Assembly (NCBI GenBank): GCA_033032175.1
Contig: CM065318.1
Coordinates: 15,872,001-15,936,000 of the forward strand
Reading direction: 5' to 3'
DNA: 64,000 nucleotides
Source: Saturnia japonica
Taxonomy: Eukaryota; Arthropoda; Insecta; Lepidoptera; Saturniidae
Shown here: positions 33,190-46,342 of the stretch, piece by piece
How positions within the stretch are numbered: the stretch's first letter is position 1
Layout of the letters: every line of letters starts with the position of its first letter
The notes under the pieces: generated by a model
What the model saw: only the letters and a program-made list of their open reading frames with translations
Database searches by the model: none
Told to the model about the DNA's origin: nothing
Position numbers and translations under genes: made by a program

Positions 33190-34608
33190 TGGTAGTGACA
33201 TAGGCTATAATATTTATGTACAACGTCTGGGCCTCAAATAAAAATCAAAAATAGAAAAAAATTACCCAGTGTTTTTGCAGTTAGGTTTTTTGTTTGCTTT
33301 TTAGTAATTTAGCATGGCAACCCTGTGCATGTACATAATTGGTTTGACACGTAATTTTTATATAACCAGTGATACGTGAAATATTCCATGCTTCAAACTA
33401 GGTGATGCAGAACTTTATTCCGAATTTTATTTTATAGCACTGCTACGAAATATTACGAATATTGTTTCCGAAAGTAAGTTGCGTGCCAACCTTAGAATAC
33501 AGTTCTACCTAATTAGCATGTCATGTGCACGGCGCCACCCGCCCCCCCAGGGTTCGTAATTTAAATAATTTTATTAATTAACTCGGCCGACTTTCTTTTG
33601 TCCTCCAGACAATTGTTTCAGATACGAATGGTTTAATGTTACAGTTTAAATTGTAACTATCGAATTACTACATACTTTGCAATGAAATACTGTTTCTTTC
33701 TTTATCACCATATAACTTTAAAATACTTCTCTGTTTATAAAGGTGTAGTTTGCTTCTTTTTGTTAATCGGCTTCAAAAAAGAAAGGTTCTTTTTCTGTAA
33801 TTTATCAGAAACTATACGATTGATTTTCAGAATATTGTACTGTAATAATGGGATTATCTGTATACTTTGAAAAGGTTTTAGAATAAAAACTATGAAGTTG
33901 GCATTGTTATGTATAGATTATAAGATCCTAGCAGTACATCACGGCTCAACATACTGTTACACCAGTGGGGTATTTATATGCCGATGTTTGACGTGAAGAA
34001 GATTTATTTCAATTCCACACAGTTACAAAATACACGAACTCACAACACTGTTATATATTTCACTGTGGTTTCGCTTCCTTTTATCGCTCGATATTATCGC
34101 TTTATAATTCAAAACTGAACTGCCTCGGCACCGCGCCTGATCCGCTTAAATACCTACACTAAACGATCACAGAAAAATGGTGAATGATCGCTAACTTTCT
34201 TGACGTTTAGTTGCTATGCCTGCTCAATGACGTAATCGAGGTGATAAGCTGCGATGTTTACACAAACATGAGCTGCGGTTGTTCACGATGCGCGCATTAT
34301 TTCGAAGTTTGTAGTTGCTTCGAGATATTTCGGGAACAAGATTTTTCTATCTTTTTAATCGGGTTGTAACAGGTCATAACAATACGTTTATTTTGCAATA
34401 ATTTCTTTGAAAGTCTAAAGATAAAAAAGGGAAAACAGAAGAATATTATATATATACTTGAAATAAAATAAAACAACTGAGAATGTAGGTGTTTATATAC
34501 AAGTTAAGTTTTGACTGTTAACCCGGTAAAGTGTCGGTCTTTACTTAGATCATCCTTAATTCATCATTCTTCTGTTTAATTTTAAAATAATTTCTAAATA
34601 TATTAATC
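33190..34608. other. Intergenic AT-rich DNA
   Basis: A short GC-rich spot (gcacggcgccacccgccccc) lies at about 33527-33546. An open frame at 33682-33870 has no family resemblance. No RNA gene seen. Confidence 0.35.
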
Positions 34609-34900
34609 ACTAGCTATGCCCGCGACCTCATCGCGTGATCTACAGAGTACCGTTGGTAATGTGGTGATTCCAAATCCACCAACGGTGGTCGCCCGCCGTC
34701 GCGCCGGTTATTTTATAGATAAAACTGCTTAATATTTTATTTGCACGGAACCCTCTTTCATTTTCTAAACTAAAAGTAACCTAAGTTTCTCCTTATAACA
34801 AATATCTGGCAGTGAAAGTCTCATCAAAATCGATCCAACCACTTAGGAGATTAGCCGAAACAAACGGACGAGTAAGACAGATAAACATAGTAAAAATTCA
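34609..34900. repeat. Dispersed transposon fragment (ctatgcccgcgacc ... gacgagtaagacag)
   Basis: Starts with actagctatgcccgcgacct and ends gaaacaaacggacgag. Scraps with similar GC-rich edges occur at about 4792, 24722, 38290, 47730 and 53265. Looks like the 3' end of a common lepidopteran element; class not determined. Confidence 0.45.
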
Positions 34901-35044
34901 ATTTTTTTTTTAACTGTTAATTACCTTTATATGTTCTTAGTAAAAAGCCGTTGATTTACCATTAGAAGCAAACACTTCCATTTTATTATTTGTAATACGT
35001 ATAGATAACTTTGTTTGGTTCAATTAACTCTGCCTTTAACTTCA

Positions 35045-35294
35045 TACCATTACGCCTGTATTCCCCGAAGGGTTAGGCACAGGTGTACTAATGTACCAGC
35101 CACAGTTCGCCGAGTATGTTTTTAAGTCCCATGTAAAGGGCGAGCCTATTGCCATTAATCGGGCACAAAGCCAAACTCCGAGCTGCTACTGAGAATTTCA
35201 CAGGAAAAACCTAATAACACTTTGATCGACCTGGGAATCGAACCCAGAACCTCGAGCATAGCAGTCGCGCTTGGGGCCACTAGGCTAATGAAGC
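35045..35294 (-). repeat. tRNA-derived SINE, family B (minus strand)
   Basis: Minus strand: cattagcctagtggccc, then gttcgattcccaggtcg (good B box), body, end ggcgtaatggt. One of the better preserved copies. Confidence 0.75.
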
Positions 35295-35486
35295 ATAAGA
35301 TCGTGCGTTCTAGTTTTGACACCAGGACAAGGGTAAATTGTATTCGTATGAACTTATTTGCGTTTGAATGTTGGTGTAGTCTCATCTCTTTGACTGGCAT
35401 CATAGTATGATTCGAGGTTTTAGGAGTTTATATGTATGCATGTGTGTGAAACAGTATAAATATTGTTACGCGGCTGCAGCCGGTAA

Positions 35487-36115
35487 GCACAACTGCCAGC
35501 TCTACGGGCACGCCGCCCGTAACTGCCATCTTCGTCCGCGGTGCGTTAAGTGCCGAGAGGACCACCCTACTAGTGAGTGCACGCGCGAGCGTGACTCCAC
35601 CACCCCCCCCCGAGCTGCGTACTGTGCGAAGGGGAGGGGCACCCTGCGAATTATCGCGGTTGCCCCAAAGAACCGCGCACTACGCGACCTCGGCACCAGA
35701 GGCAGGTGGCTCCCCGGGCGGCGCCTCCCACCTCAGCCCTCCGAGCGCAACCCCTGCTGGCGCCAGGGGAATTTCCCGCGCTTCCAGTCCCTCGCCAGAT
35801 CCCACCGCCGCCGGCCCTTCCGCGCCTTTACGCGGTCAATCACAACCCGTGCGTTCGGCTCCGAACGCATGGGGGCCCCGTCGCCCTAATCCCCAGCCTC
35901 GTATGGCGATGGATAATTCCGCGCCCCACGCTCCCTCTAACGTTGCGAGCAATGATATTATGATCCTGCTCCTTCGTGAACATGGTATTCAGGAGGTCAT
36001 TGACTACAATGACCACCTAGAGCGTTACGGTGTCGTCAAGACCATATGCGCTTTCCCCCGCCTCGTTGAGACGTTACACCGTCTCGACTGTGAAACACGT
36101 GACCACCCGGCATAA
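35487..36115 (+). pseudogene. LINE family 2 ORF1 C-terminal remnant
   Basis: Begins inside the first zinc knuckle (HNCQLYGHAARNC), then CVKCREDHPTSEC, then a frame-broken Pro/Ser/Arg-rich stretch. From about 35700 it is open in another frame with PSNVASNDIMILLLREHGIQ and VETLHRLDCETRDHPA up to a stop at 36113. The last part matches 43330-43500 of the longer copy. It has at least one frameshift (near the run of C at 35603-35610). Confidence 0.75.
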
Positions 36116-36829
36116 ACGCCGGCCGCGCAAAAAGTTTTATTTACCCGTATGTACAATAAACTCTATCGATTCGTCTCTCCAAATAGAGCGTGACAGCGCC
36201 CACGCCCGCGTAACCACCGTTCTCTCCGCAGAGGACGGGCGGTCAAATTCGCTCCCGCACACTCCATACGTTCACTCTCTTTAGCGGGTGACCCAAGCCT
36301 AGGTCCGTTTCCTCAGCGCGAAGCCCTTGGGTCAGGCAACCGCCCACGCGATACAAGTGACACTATACGTGCAGCACTTAGTTACCCACATACAACATTA
36401 CACACGTATGAACATACACACGTGCACACTACACAGGTACATAGGTTCTGTGAGGGACCTTTTTTTTCTTTTTTTACGCTAGTTAGTTAGCGCTAGTTAG
36501 TGTAGAAAATATTTCTGATTACTGAATACACATACGCATGGTTCTTTCCTTCCTCCCAGGAGGAAGGGAACGTGCCTATGTGTATAATTGAGTTAGCTCG
36601 AATCGTAGGTGTAGGGATTCAGTTAGTTCGCGACTTATTTGCGTACGCGACGACCGCCCGAGCCGACGTCCGGCCACTATGGCGCCCTCGTGCGAGTCGT
36701 CCTTATAACTTTCGCGGCTGAGTGCCCTCTGCGCTCGCCCCCAAGTCCGGTGAAGCTGTAAAAGCCGCAGCGGCTTTAGGGCCCCTAAGGCTAACAGTGT
36801 AGTCAGTTCTAAAAAAAAAAAAAAAAAAA
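35487..36829 (+). mobile_element. Internal-deletion derivative of Jockey-type LINE family 2
   Basis: Joins the C-terminal part of ORF1 (zinc knuckle region, from 35487) directly to the last about 60 codons of ORF2 (from about 36115), then the full 3' UTR and a poly(A) of 19 (36811-36829). Compared with 42540-46831, about 2.6 kb containing endonuclease and RT is absent. The flanking duplication gcagccggYaa lies at 35476-35486 and 36830-36840 (11 bp, one mismatch), so the truncated, deleted form inserted by retrotransposition. GC-richer than its surroundings. Confidence 0.82.
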
Positions 36830-36840
36830 GCAGCCGGCAA

Positions 36841-37369
36841 TCGTTACCCGTCCACCAATTAGACCGCACAACTGAGTATCAACGTTTCATTTACCTTACC
36901 TCAAGCAGTACCTAAAAGGTAAATAGATTTACTTTTGTTATATAAACTATATAATAAAAACTATACTAACTTTGAAAATTTCTAGATATTTAAATTTGAG
37001 ACAGATTTCTAATAAAAAAATAGTACAGCCCTCAAATCCAGGTATAAAAATAAAATTACCAAATCTGCTTATATACGTGGACTTCATTTTCAAGTTTTTC
37101 AATTGTAACATTTATTTATAAAATTAATTAATATTATATTATTCATAAATATGAAGATAAATAAGTATATTAGAATTAAAGGGTAAACTTTTCTTTAATC
37201 ATACACTGAAATCGAAACTTTTCCTACACACGACATTTTCATATACGTCAAGGAAAATTAAGAAGCGATTCCTTCCGTTTTCCTTTCCTTTGATGTTTTA
37301 TGTATGAAAGTTCCTTAATAATCGTAAATTTTATGTCATTACTTTATTTTTTTTATTTTGAAACAAAAA
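36841..37369. other. Intergenic AT-rich DNA
   Basis: Nothing recognised. Confidence 0.4.
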
Positions 37370-37690
37370 CAGAAATAACCTCTTTTTAACCAACTTTAGA
37401 AAATACGGAGGCTATCAATTCGAATGTATATTTTATTTATGGGTGATTAATCATAATTTCTTTGTTTATGAACCGATTTAGATAAATTTTTTTTGTTGGA
37501 AAGGGGTACCTCAAAGTCGAGCAAGAGAACCAATTTCATGATTTTGAGAAGTTTCGTGATGTATCTTCAAATTCGAAGGTCCAAATGTCTAGGAAATTAA
37601 AACGGGACCACACTTTAAGTCACATTCATAAAAAAATATACAATCGAAATGAGTAACCCCTTCTTTCTTCTGAAATCGGTTAAAAAAGAA
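37370..37690 (+). repeat. Dispersed repeat, atgaaccgat family
   Basis: tttaaccaactttagaaaat, atttctttgtttatgaacc, ggggtacctcaaagtcg, gatgtatcttcaaattcg: same order of blocks as 30700-30960. Confidence 0.55.
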
Positions 37691-39220
37691 TTAACCATTA
37701 ATACTTTGGCTCCCTTACGTCACAAAAATATACGTAAATTTTACATATATGTCATCCCGGGGGCAGAGTTATTAAGGAACCTTTAGTTTCAACATACGTT
37801 GAAGAAGTTAAAGGGACCAGTAGTTGAATAGTTTTGTCGTAAAGACATGAGATCCCTCGAGATATTACTCGTATATCAGGAAGATTATTTCTTAAAAGCG
37901 AAAGGATGAACAGGAAATATGCGATGGCCATGTACCCTTATTAAGGATATCACGACGAGAATCTGGTATATGAGAAATTTATATATGCGACCAATTTTTT
38001 TTACAAATTGCGCAAATGTTATCCCGACGGTCTGGTAGTTTAAACATTAAATAAAAGATAATAATATCTATTTTCTTATTTTGTTTATATTTTATTCGAA
38101 TTTGCAGAGTGATAAAGCTTATTCATGGTTTGATTGCGATATTATCACCACGAACTACGTCTTCTCCAATAATAATAAAATTATAACAATGTTCTAAACG
38201 CTTTAAACTGCCAACACTACTAGGCCAGTGCTACTGATAGTGATTGACCAAAAAAATGCTATTACAAGCAATATTTTATGTAAGAATAGCTGTGCCCAGG
38301 GCTTCACTCACGTGGACTATAGAATGCCATCGATCAGATATACGGGCGCATCTTGCTCCCCCGCTCCTGGGTATTTTAAAGACAAAAATGCTTATTATAA
38401 GTGTTCTTTAGAAGATAGCCGTATACGTTCGCTTACTTTTTTGGAGGGCTTTTTAATGTCTACAATTATGTAGTAAAATAATTTGATATATCTTTTATGG
38501 TTTACTCAGCGTAAGCCATTTAAGCACCCGAATTGATTTACCATGACCGATTTTTTTAATTGCGCGGAACCCTAATACAGTTACAGCCTAATTACAAACA
38601 GACACTTCAATTTTATTAATTGAATAGATAAGCTACGTGGATGACAATGTGCTATTATTATTCTTTTGGTCTGAGGGTGCTCCTCAGTCTTACGAACGTT
38701 GTCCTAAAAACGCTTTTCAATTTTAGATCTGTGAGACCTACGCTACGATACGACTTAAAAAGCAACACAAAAAAAATGTGTTTGTGGTCTTCAAGTATGA
38801 AAAAAGTTTCAAATTGCAAATATCAAATTGTATGGCACAACATAAAATAAAATAAAATTGAATTGAATTATTAAAATTATATTATATAGATAAGAGGGAT
38901 ATTTTGTAGTAGCGTTTAAGCTATTTTAAAAATAGTTGAAATGTGACAAAAAGTTGGAGGTATTGGTTTGTGTTGAATTTCTACAGTGCAGCGTTTCACC
39001 ACATCAGAAACACCTTGAACCTATTGTCCGACAAATCGGTAATGTGATTAGGAAGTTGTAGAACCTAACAAAATTACTTCAAAAATGTCTAAAATATTGT
39101 ATTAATATTTTATATAACGTGGAACATCGGGATAAGAAGAGAACTTGGTGCATTGAAGCTATTATTAAACAGTTTTATCGCAATTTTTAATTTCTCAAAA
39201 ACTTAAATCAGAAAGATTGA
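37691..39220. other. Intergenic AT-rich DNA with LINE scraps
   Basis: 38985-39070 (tgtccgacaaatcggtaatg, ttgtagaacctaac) is a minus-strand scrap of the LINE 3' end seen at 18040-18120. ctgtgcccagggcttcactc at 38290 is a repeat edge. No gene. Confidence 0.4.
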
Positions 39221-39475
39221 TGCAAAGATAGCTCAGTGGTTGCATGTATGATGCACGGAATACCTACAATAAGATGGTGCTTTCGTTTCAGGAATATACT
39301 GCGATAAAACCATAGCATGGAGGTACCACCCACAAGATGAAAATTCTTTCGCCAAACACCTATAGGTGTGTTCCGGCAGCTGCACATAAGAGTCATTCCC
39401 CCTACTAGGCTTAGCATGGTTCAATCCTGGGCCATACCATCATTTAATAGCAGGTGATTTGGGCGCTAAGTCATT
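39221..39475 (+). repeat. tRNA-derived SINE, family A
   Basis: tgcaaagatagctcagtgg (A box) starts it; the B box is decayed. The body gtgttccggcagctgcac and the end gggccataccatcatttaat match the 2118 copy. Confidence 0.65.
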
Positions 39476-40217
39476 TCAACTTCTATTATGTTCTCATGAA
39501 AAATAACTACGCATTATATCCACAATTTAATCCTTTATAATAATATATTCCAGTTCATATCCTTGTATTGTTCAATATTCTCTCACGCTACATAACGCAG
39601 ATTATTACATAGATATGAAAGGATAAGCAAGAAAATATGCGATGGACGAACGCACAATCTTTATTAAATACGTTAGGGTCGAAAATGTTTCGTAAAATAA
39701 CTGGACCTTTTGGCCTTTTTTACAATTATTTTCTGTAATATCGGTTTTCTGTACTATAGTTCTTACTGTCATATTTAGTGTTGCCGGTAAAAAGATACAT
39801 ACTCCTAGTCTATTTATTAATTTAATAAAATTAACATCGTTGATAATAATAAGTATTTGAAAATGTAGATCATTCTAACAGTAATTAATTTTTGTTATTT
39901 AAATATTTATTAATTATTACTTTCCACATATAAATATGTTAATTAACATGTTTTAGGAATTCGCACTAAAATTAAATTCGAAAAAAAAAAAAAATTCTTT
40001 AAAAGGTTGCTGAAGATTTTGAAAAAATTGCAAAGCGTTCAAATTTTTTTTTAAATATCAACTTCTTTACTCGTCATGTAATTAAAGTCTATAGTTTACA
40101 TTATAAATATTCTGTAAGAATGTCACTCATTATATTTTTTATTATTAAGTTTTTTCGAGCAACGCGTAAATGTAAATACTACCCAATATTTTTACATGTA
40201 ATAGACGTTCTTAACTA
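39476..40217. other. Intergenic AT-rich DNA
   Basis: Nothing recognised. Confidence 0.4.
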
Positions 40218-40345
40218 ACTGCCTCGTTAGGCTAGTGGTCGTAAGCTCGACTGCTGTGTTCGAGGTCCTGGGTTCGATTCCCAGGTTAAGCAAAGTGTTA
40301 ATGGGTTTTTCCTATGAAATTCTCAGTTGCGGCTTGGAGTTTTAC
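40218..40345 (+). repeat. tRNA-derived SINE, family B, 5' half
   Basis: actgcctcgttaggctagtg (A-box-like), cctgggttcgattcccag (perfect B box), then the body up to gcggcttggag. The 3' half is absent. Confidence 0.7.
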
Positions 40346-41970
40346 ATTTTACCGTGATAAGTAGTCTTTCTAGACGTGACAGCGTCAAATAATCTTGAAA
40401 AATACCCGCAGAACTGACAACGGAATATCTCAGAAATATTTTTAGCCAAAACGCCGGCACTAGTTCGAGTTGAATAAGAAAAATAACGACGCGTAAATAA
40501 ATAATACATGAGTGGCAACATTTGTCACTAAATGTAACTTATAGGGGGGTTTTGAAATAGATAAATTGGAATAGTTACTCGAATGCGGGTAATTTCAGAC
40601 GGTTTCAGGACCTCCATGTAGGTACAAAAGGATTTTAACATAAAAAATTGTTACCTTTTTTGTAAGCCCTTATTTAAGATATTATATTTTAGTTTGTGAA
40701 GTAGATTTTCCAGGGATCATAGGTATTCCTGTCTTACGTAATTATGACGAGATACTCAAAATACTTTCTTGTTTGTCGTTTAGGGATTTAAGGATTAAAT
40801 CACAACAAATATTGAAGACAAGGTAATTAAATTCTTAAAAGGGGCTTTATATGATGATTTCAAAAATGTTTCCACACGCATGTTTCTAAGCTCAATATTT
40901 TGAGTCTCTTTTAGTTTGTCGCGTTTTAGAATCAGTATTTTCTGATCAATGTATATCCAGTTGCCTACATGACAGTACTGACCATTAATGTATTTCAAAT
41001 CTCTCGGTCGTCGCCAGTATTTTCGGATTATACTATGTTTACCAGCAGGCATAGTGATATCGCTGTGGACACGTTAACTAAACAATATAGAAGGTAGCTA
41101 ATCCACGAGCGGGGAGGTTCAAGAATATGAGAGAAATTACCTTAAAACTGGATAAGTATAGAAACAGCTGCACCGCTTATTCTACGATCACTTTTATTTG
41201 TGTTCTTCTGGATCTTCAGCCTGGCAGCGCTTCTTCTCGGCAAATTCTTTAAATTTGCGTCTTCGATAGCAGTGGACCAGAGGTACGAGATAAGTCGACT
41301 CGCGGCGGCGGTGATCAAACATAGATTGCCCTTAAGCGCGGACAGTGTGCGATGCAGCGAAAATAATAATAATAAATCTGCCCCAAATAAATAATAAACC
41401 TAATTGCTAATGACGAAGCATTAGGAGCTAACAAACGCTTTACCGTGTTATTTAAAAAAAATCAAACTTAATTAACATTCTACCATTTGTAAATATGTAT
41501 TGTTTTATTAATTTGTAAACAACAAAAGCTTTAACTAACCTATTTGTTTACTTTGGTAAGTAGTTTCAATCTCGTAACACAAAAGAAAACCTTATAACAG
41601 CTCGGTATCTAGGCAGTAAGTTAGACAAAAAAGAACAGGAGTTAGTACTCGGTGGTTAATATAAATTGCTAACAATTGGGTCTTCCACATTGATTCTTTG
41701 TAGTTAGCAATACAATGGAAGGTGGAACCAGAGATTAAACTTGGGTGAAAACTAATCGGAAAAAGTTCACCTGTAAGCAAGCATTGATACCGCTTGGTAC
41801 CGTCGCGTCGCGTCGCATTATTAATGTATTTAGTAATTTTGTGAGGATTCTTGTTTATTTTTATTTCTTTCTTTAAACTAGAGTGATTGATTATGTATTC
41901 TCGCGAATCACTAAAGAACAAGTTCTAGGAATTTAACATCTTAACTTTGCCCCTCCAATACATTCTTGAT
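40346..41970. other. Intergenic AT-rich DNA
   Basis: Three open frames (40795-41052 minus, 41200-41394 plus, 41592-41921 minus) show no family, no splice support and ordinary AT-rich composition. I do not call them genes. Confidence 0.4.
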
Positions 41971-42262
41971 AATCCATACTAATATTATAAATGCGAAAGA
42001 AACTCTGTCTGTCAGTCTGTTACGTTTTCACGCCTAGACCACTGAACCAATTTTGATATATTTTGGTATAGAGACGTATTGGACCTTGAAAAAGGACATA
42101 GGGCACTTTTTGTGGCGAAAATAAAACTTTAAGAGTAAAATATAGGGGATGAAAGTTTCTATAAACAAAATGTGCAGTATAACAGGAAAATAGCGCAAAC
42201 GCTGCAGTAGGCGTGGCCTGTCACAAGAGCGAGATCGCGTCACAAGTGCAAGCGAGACGCAC
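41971..42262. repeat. Dispersed transposon fragment (tactaatattataaatgcg)
   Basis: tactaatattataaatgcg, ctgtctgtcagtctgttac, and ccactgaaccaattttgat form a block order common to repeats in moths and butterflies; it ends around gagcgagatcgcgtcac. Class not determined. Confidence 0.5.
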
Positions 42263-42561
42263 TATATGTTTAGTTTATATCGTATTTATAACCTTTAAAT
42301 GTATTATTTTTAAGTTATTGTTAAATTATTAGAAAACCTTTTAGTTTCAATACACGAATATAGTTTGTATAACCAATAGAGATATAGATAATAAGAAACA
42401 CATTTACCATGGAGGGGACTTCGTACTCGCACCGCACTGACGCCCCTCCAACAAGACCTGCTTTGCCGTCCTGTCGAGCGCAATAAAAGGCCGCGCTCCG
42501 TGGTACTAAGCGCAATCCACGACAAACTGTCTGGATCCACGACAAAACTGTCGGGACAAAG

Positions 42562-43522
42562 TTGACAAATGAGCTTAAATCGCTCAAAATAGGATACAAC
42601 AAGGCGCGTAATATCGCGACTGGGATTTCCCTTACGATGAGCACGCCAGACTGCCATCGCAAACTGACCACCCTCCTCCGTAGTAGGAATATACCCTACT
42701 ATACTTACGCCCTCGAAGAGGAGCAAGTTTTACGGGTTGTGCTTCGACGTATCCCCGTCGAAATCGCACCCGAGGAAGTCTTCGCCTCCCTCGAAGAACA
42801 AAAATTCCCCATCCGAGAGGTACATCGGATGTACAATAAAGACAAACGAGCCCTTCAAATGCTCGTATTAATTCTGGACAAGACGCCTGAGGGCAAAAAA
42901 ATCTTCAATTTAGAAAAAGTATGCGAGCTCTCCGGCATATCCGTAGAGCCTCCATATAAAAACTCGAAGCCCTCCCAATGCCACAACTGTCAGTTGTACG
43001 GGCACTTCGCTCGCAACTGCTTTCTACGTCCGAGGTGCGTTAAGTATGCAGGGAGGAGGGACATCACGCGAACTATTGCGGATGCCCCAAGGCCCCGCAC
43101 ACCACGCACCCTCGCCGCCCTTGGCAGGCTTCCCCTCAGAGGGCACCCCCCGCCTCAGGGTTCCGGGCACAACCTCTGCTCAATCCAGAGGTGTTTCCGT
43201 CCCTCCCGACCCCCCGCCGCACTGAGGTGACCGTAGGCCCCCCGCACCCCAGGTGCAGCCCAAACCCGTGCGTTCGACTTAGAACGCATGGGCCCCCAAA
43301 CCACAGCCCCTCATGGCTATAGACACAGCGCCCCGCGCCACCACAATGGATGACCTCATGTTATCGCTCATTCGTGAGCATGAGATACGCGAGGTCTCGC
43401 ATACAAGGCCCATATGGAGCAGTACGGTTTCGTCGAAACCATATTTGCCTTTCCCCGGCTCGTAGAGACGCTACAACGTCTCGATCGCGAAGCCGCCAAT
43501 CTCAGGCCTCTCAATGGCTAGG
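42562..43522 (+). pseudogene. LINE family 2 ORF1 (Gag-like), broken
   Basis: Open from 42562 for 222 codons: helical start (TNELKSLKIGYNKARN), PRE_C2HC-like region (VLRVVLRRIPVEIAPEEVF), first zinc knuckle CHNCQLYGHFARNC, then CVK. Compared with the copy at 35487, about 75 bp that encode the next knuckles are missing at about 43051, and the frame is shifted. Later pieces of ORF1 (DDLMLSLIREHEIREVS at about 43346) lie in another frame. ORF1 would end close to the ORF2 ATG at 43514. Confidence 0.78.
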
Positions 43523-46342
43523 CTCAAGCCGAGAGGTTTAAACATCTCCTTTTTAATGCGCGGAACTTATATCCGCAGCGTGATCTCGTCACGACTTTTC
43601 TTAAAGATCACCAAATAGACGTTCTCTTATTACAGGAAACGCTCTTAAAGCGTGGTAAACACAATCCGAGTATTGCAAACTACAACATTGTTAGAAATGA
43701 CCGTGACGGCCGAGGGGGCGGCACTCTCATTTACTACAAGCGCTCGTTGTATTGCATGCCGGTAGATCCTCCGATACTTATCAATATGGAAGTATCCTTG
43801 TGTAGACTAGGAGTGACCGATCATCCGTCCATAACGATCGTATCCGTGTCGCTCTCGCTCGGCACATCGGTTATTATCGCAGGTGACCTCAACAGTGGAC
43901 ACACGTCCGTCAACAATTGGAGAGACTCCAGCAATGGGGTTATTCTCGAAGGGTTGTCGGACGAGTTAAACTTTGACGTCATAGCGCCTCCCACTCCCAC
44001 CCACTTTCAAGATCACTGTATACCGACAGTGCTTGACATAGCCCTCCTGAAAAATATCGCGCTTCAGGTACGACTCATTCGGGTCGTACACGAACTCGAT
44101 TCCGACCATCGCCCGGTCATCCTACAGCTAGGACAACTAGATGACTCCAGCCCTCCTTCAGTCACAACGGTTGACTATGCCAAACTAAAACACTACCTCG
44201 CGGATAGGCAGTCCTCGCCCAGTCTCGTTAGGGTCCCGGACGTATTGGAGTCAGTTGCGCACGTAGATCTCACGATCGACTCCCTAGTCGACCACCTCCA
44301 AGTCGGCATCGGAGAGGCCTCGAGAGAGGTCGAAGCGGCGAACGATCGCCGCTTTGTACTCCCTGCCGACGTGCGAGCGTTGATGACGGAGAAGAACGCT
44401 GCGACTCGTGTGCATGACTCTTATCCGACCGAGGCAAACCGCGCACGGTTACGCGCACTCCAGAGAGCGGTTAAAGCCCGTATAACCGAGTTCAAAAGTC
44501 ACAGATGGGACACCTTAGTCGAAGGGCTAAGGCCGTCATATCTGACTTACTGGAAAGTAGCCCACGCTCTTAAAATAGAACCCCAACTTCACATGCCCCC
44601 CCTCGAAGGGGTCCCGGTACTACACCCGCGTTCGATACCATCGACAAGGCGGAGTGCCTTGCCGCATGTTTGGAGAGCCAGTGCTCCCTAAACAGCGTCA
44701 AAGCAAACTCCGACCGAGTTTGAATAAGCTCCCGGCACCAGAATCCCTGTCCCCAGTCACATCTGAAGAGATCTTTGCCATACTCAAAAGCCTTAAGCTT
44801 AAAAAGTCACCAGGTCCCGACGGGATCAGGAACGAAGTACTCAAACTTCTTCCCGATCACCTCATAGCTCTATTGGTCTGCATCTTCAATGTAGCCATAG
44901 CCAACTGCCATTTTCATGCCGTCTAGAAAACGGCCATTGTCATAGGTATTCACAAGCCCGGCAAGAGCGCGTCGCTTCCCAACAGCTACCGCCCTATCAG
45001 TCTTCTAAATACACTAGGTAAAATCTATGAGCGGATCCTTCTGAACCGTCTAAAATCCGTAATAGAGGAGAAAAACCTCTATCCGCCTGAGCAATTCGGT
45101 TTTCGTGCTAGACATTCTTGCACTCATCAAGTGCACCGCCTCACGGAGCACGTTTTGTTTAACTTTTCCCAGTTATATAAACCCCGTCGTACACTGGCAG
45201 TCTTTTTCGACGTAGCCAAGGCCTTTGATAAGGTCTGGCACGAAGGATTAGTCTATAAGCTGTACTCCCGCGAAGTCCCCGATAGATTAGTTAAAATCAT
45301 CCGCGATTACCTCAAAGACCGCACCTTTCGCTACAGAGTGGAAGGTGAACTATCGACACCCCATCCCATACGCTCAGGCATCCCCCAAGGTTCCATACTG
45401 GCTCCTAGCCTCTTCAATCTGTACGTCAGTGATCTACCAAAACTTCCCGCGAAAGTTGAGGTAGGCTTATACGCTGACGATACAGTCATATACTCCTCTC
45501 AAAGGCAAACGAGAAACCTCAAATGTAGAATCCAAAGAGCCGTGACCACTCTCGGGAAGTGGTTTAACGACTGGCGAATAGCCATAAACCCCACGAAGAG
45601 CGCAGCGGTGCTCTTCGACCAAACCGCTTCACAGATACCGAAAAAACTCAAGGATCATCCCCTTGAACTCTTCGGTAATCCGATCCCCTGGGTAAAGGAG
45701 ACCAAATATCTAGGTGTAACCCTAGATAGTAGACTCTCCTTTATACGCCACATCACTCTGGTTAGAAAAAGGGCCGCCTGGACCCTCGCCCGATTGCATC
45801 CTCTGTTATGTGCTGCAAGCAAAATGTCCACGAGACACAAGCTTACGCTCTACAAGATGTGTATCCGACCGATTATGACATATAGCTGCGTTGTGTTCGC
45901 ACATATGTCAAGATATAATTGGGAACGCTTACAAGCCATCCAGAATAAGTTTCTTCACCGCCTTACCGGCGCCCCTTGGTATGTTCGTATGGAGGATCTC
46001 CATAGAGATATGGACCTTCCTTCGATACATGCCTATGCCAAACACATTTCTCGCTCTTATTTCGACACCGCGTCGAACCACGCGAATCCTTTAACAAAAG
46101 CGGCAGCTTCGTATGTTCCCGACCCCAACGCCTGCCGGAGAAAACGCCGGCCGCGTAATATATTCACTGACCCACTCGACCAAACCGAAACAGCTAACGC
46201 GTTCTACGCCACCGTCTCTCCAAACAGAGCGTGCCACCGCCCACGCCCGCGTAACCACCGTTCTCTCCGCAGAGGACGGGCGGTTAACTTCGCTCCCGCA
46301 CACCTGTCACGTCCACCTTCTCTAGCGGCAACCCAAGCCTAG
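43514..46342 (+). pseudogene. LINE family 2 ORF2: endonuclease and reverse transcriptase, broken
   Basis: Starts ATGGCTAGG at 43514, shifts frame within 50 bp, then is open 43531-44691: FNARNLYPQRDLVTTFL, LLQET, IIAGDLN and ELDSDHRPV, which are AP-endonuclease motifs; part of the segment before IIAGDLN seems deleted. The RT begins in another frame (44654-44926, KKSPGPDGIRNEVL), is stopped by TAG at 44924-44926 (a Trp position), and continues openly to 46342: FGFRARHSCTHQVHRL, FFDVAKAFDKVWHEGL, SGIPQGSILAPSLFNLY, the catalytic YADDT, then the C-terminal region to SLAATQA. Not functional. Confidence 0.85.

Noticed and set aside
40795..41921. Three open frames of 64-109 codons
   Set aside because: No recognisable domains, AT-rich composition like the flanks.
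42395..42560. A tRNA gene on the minus strand (cggtgcgagtacgaagtcc)
   Set aside because: No acceptor stem pairing and no proper B box; left as unassigned GC-rich DNA before LINE family 2.
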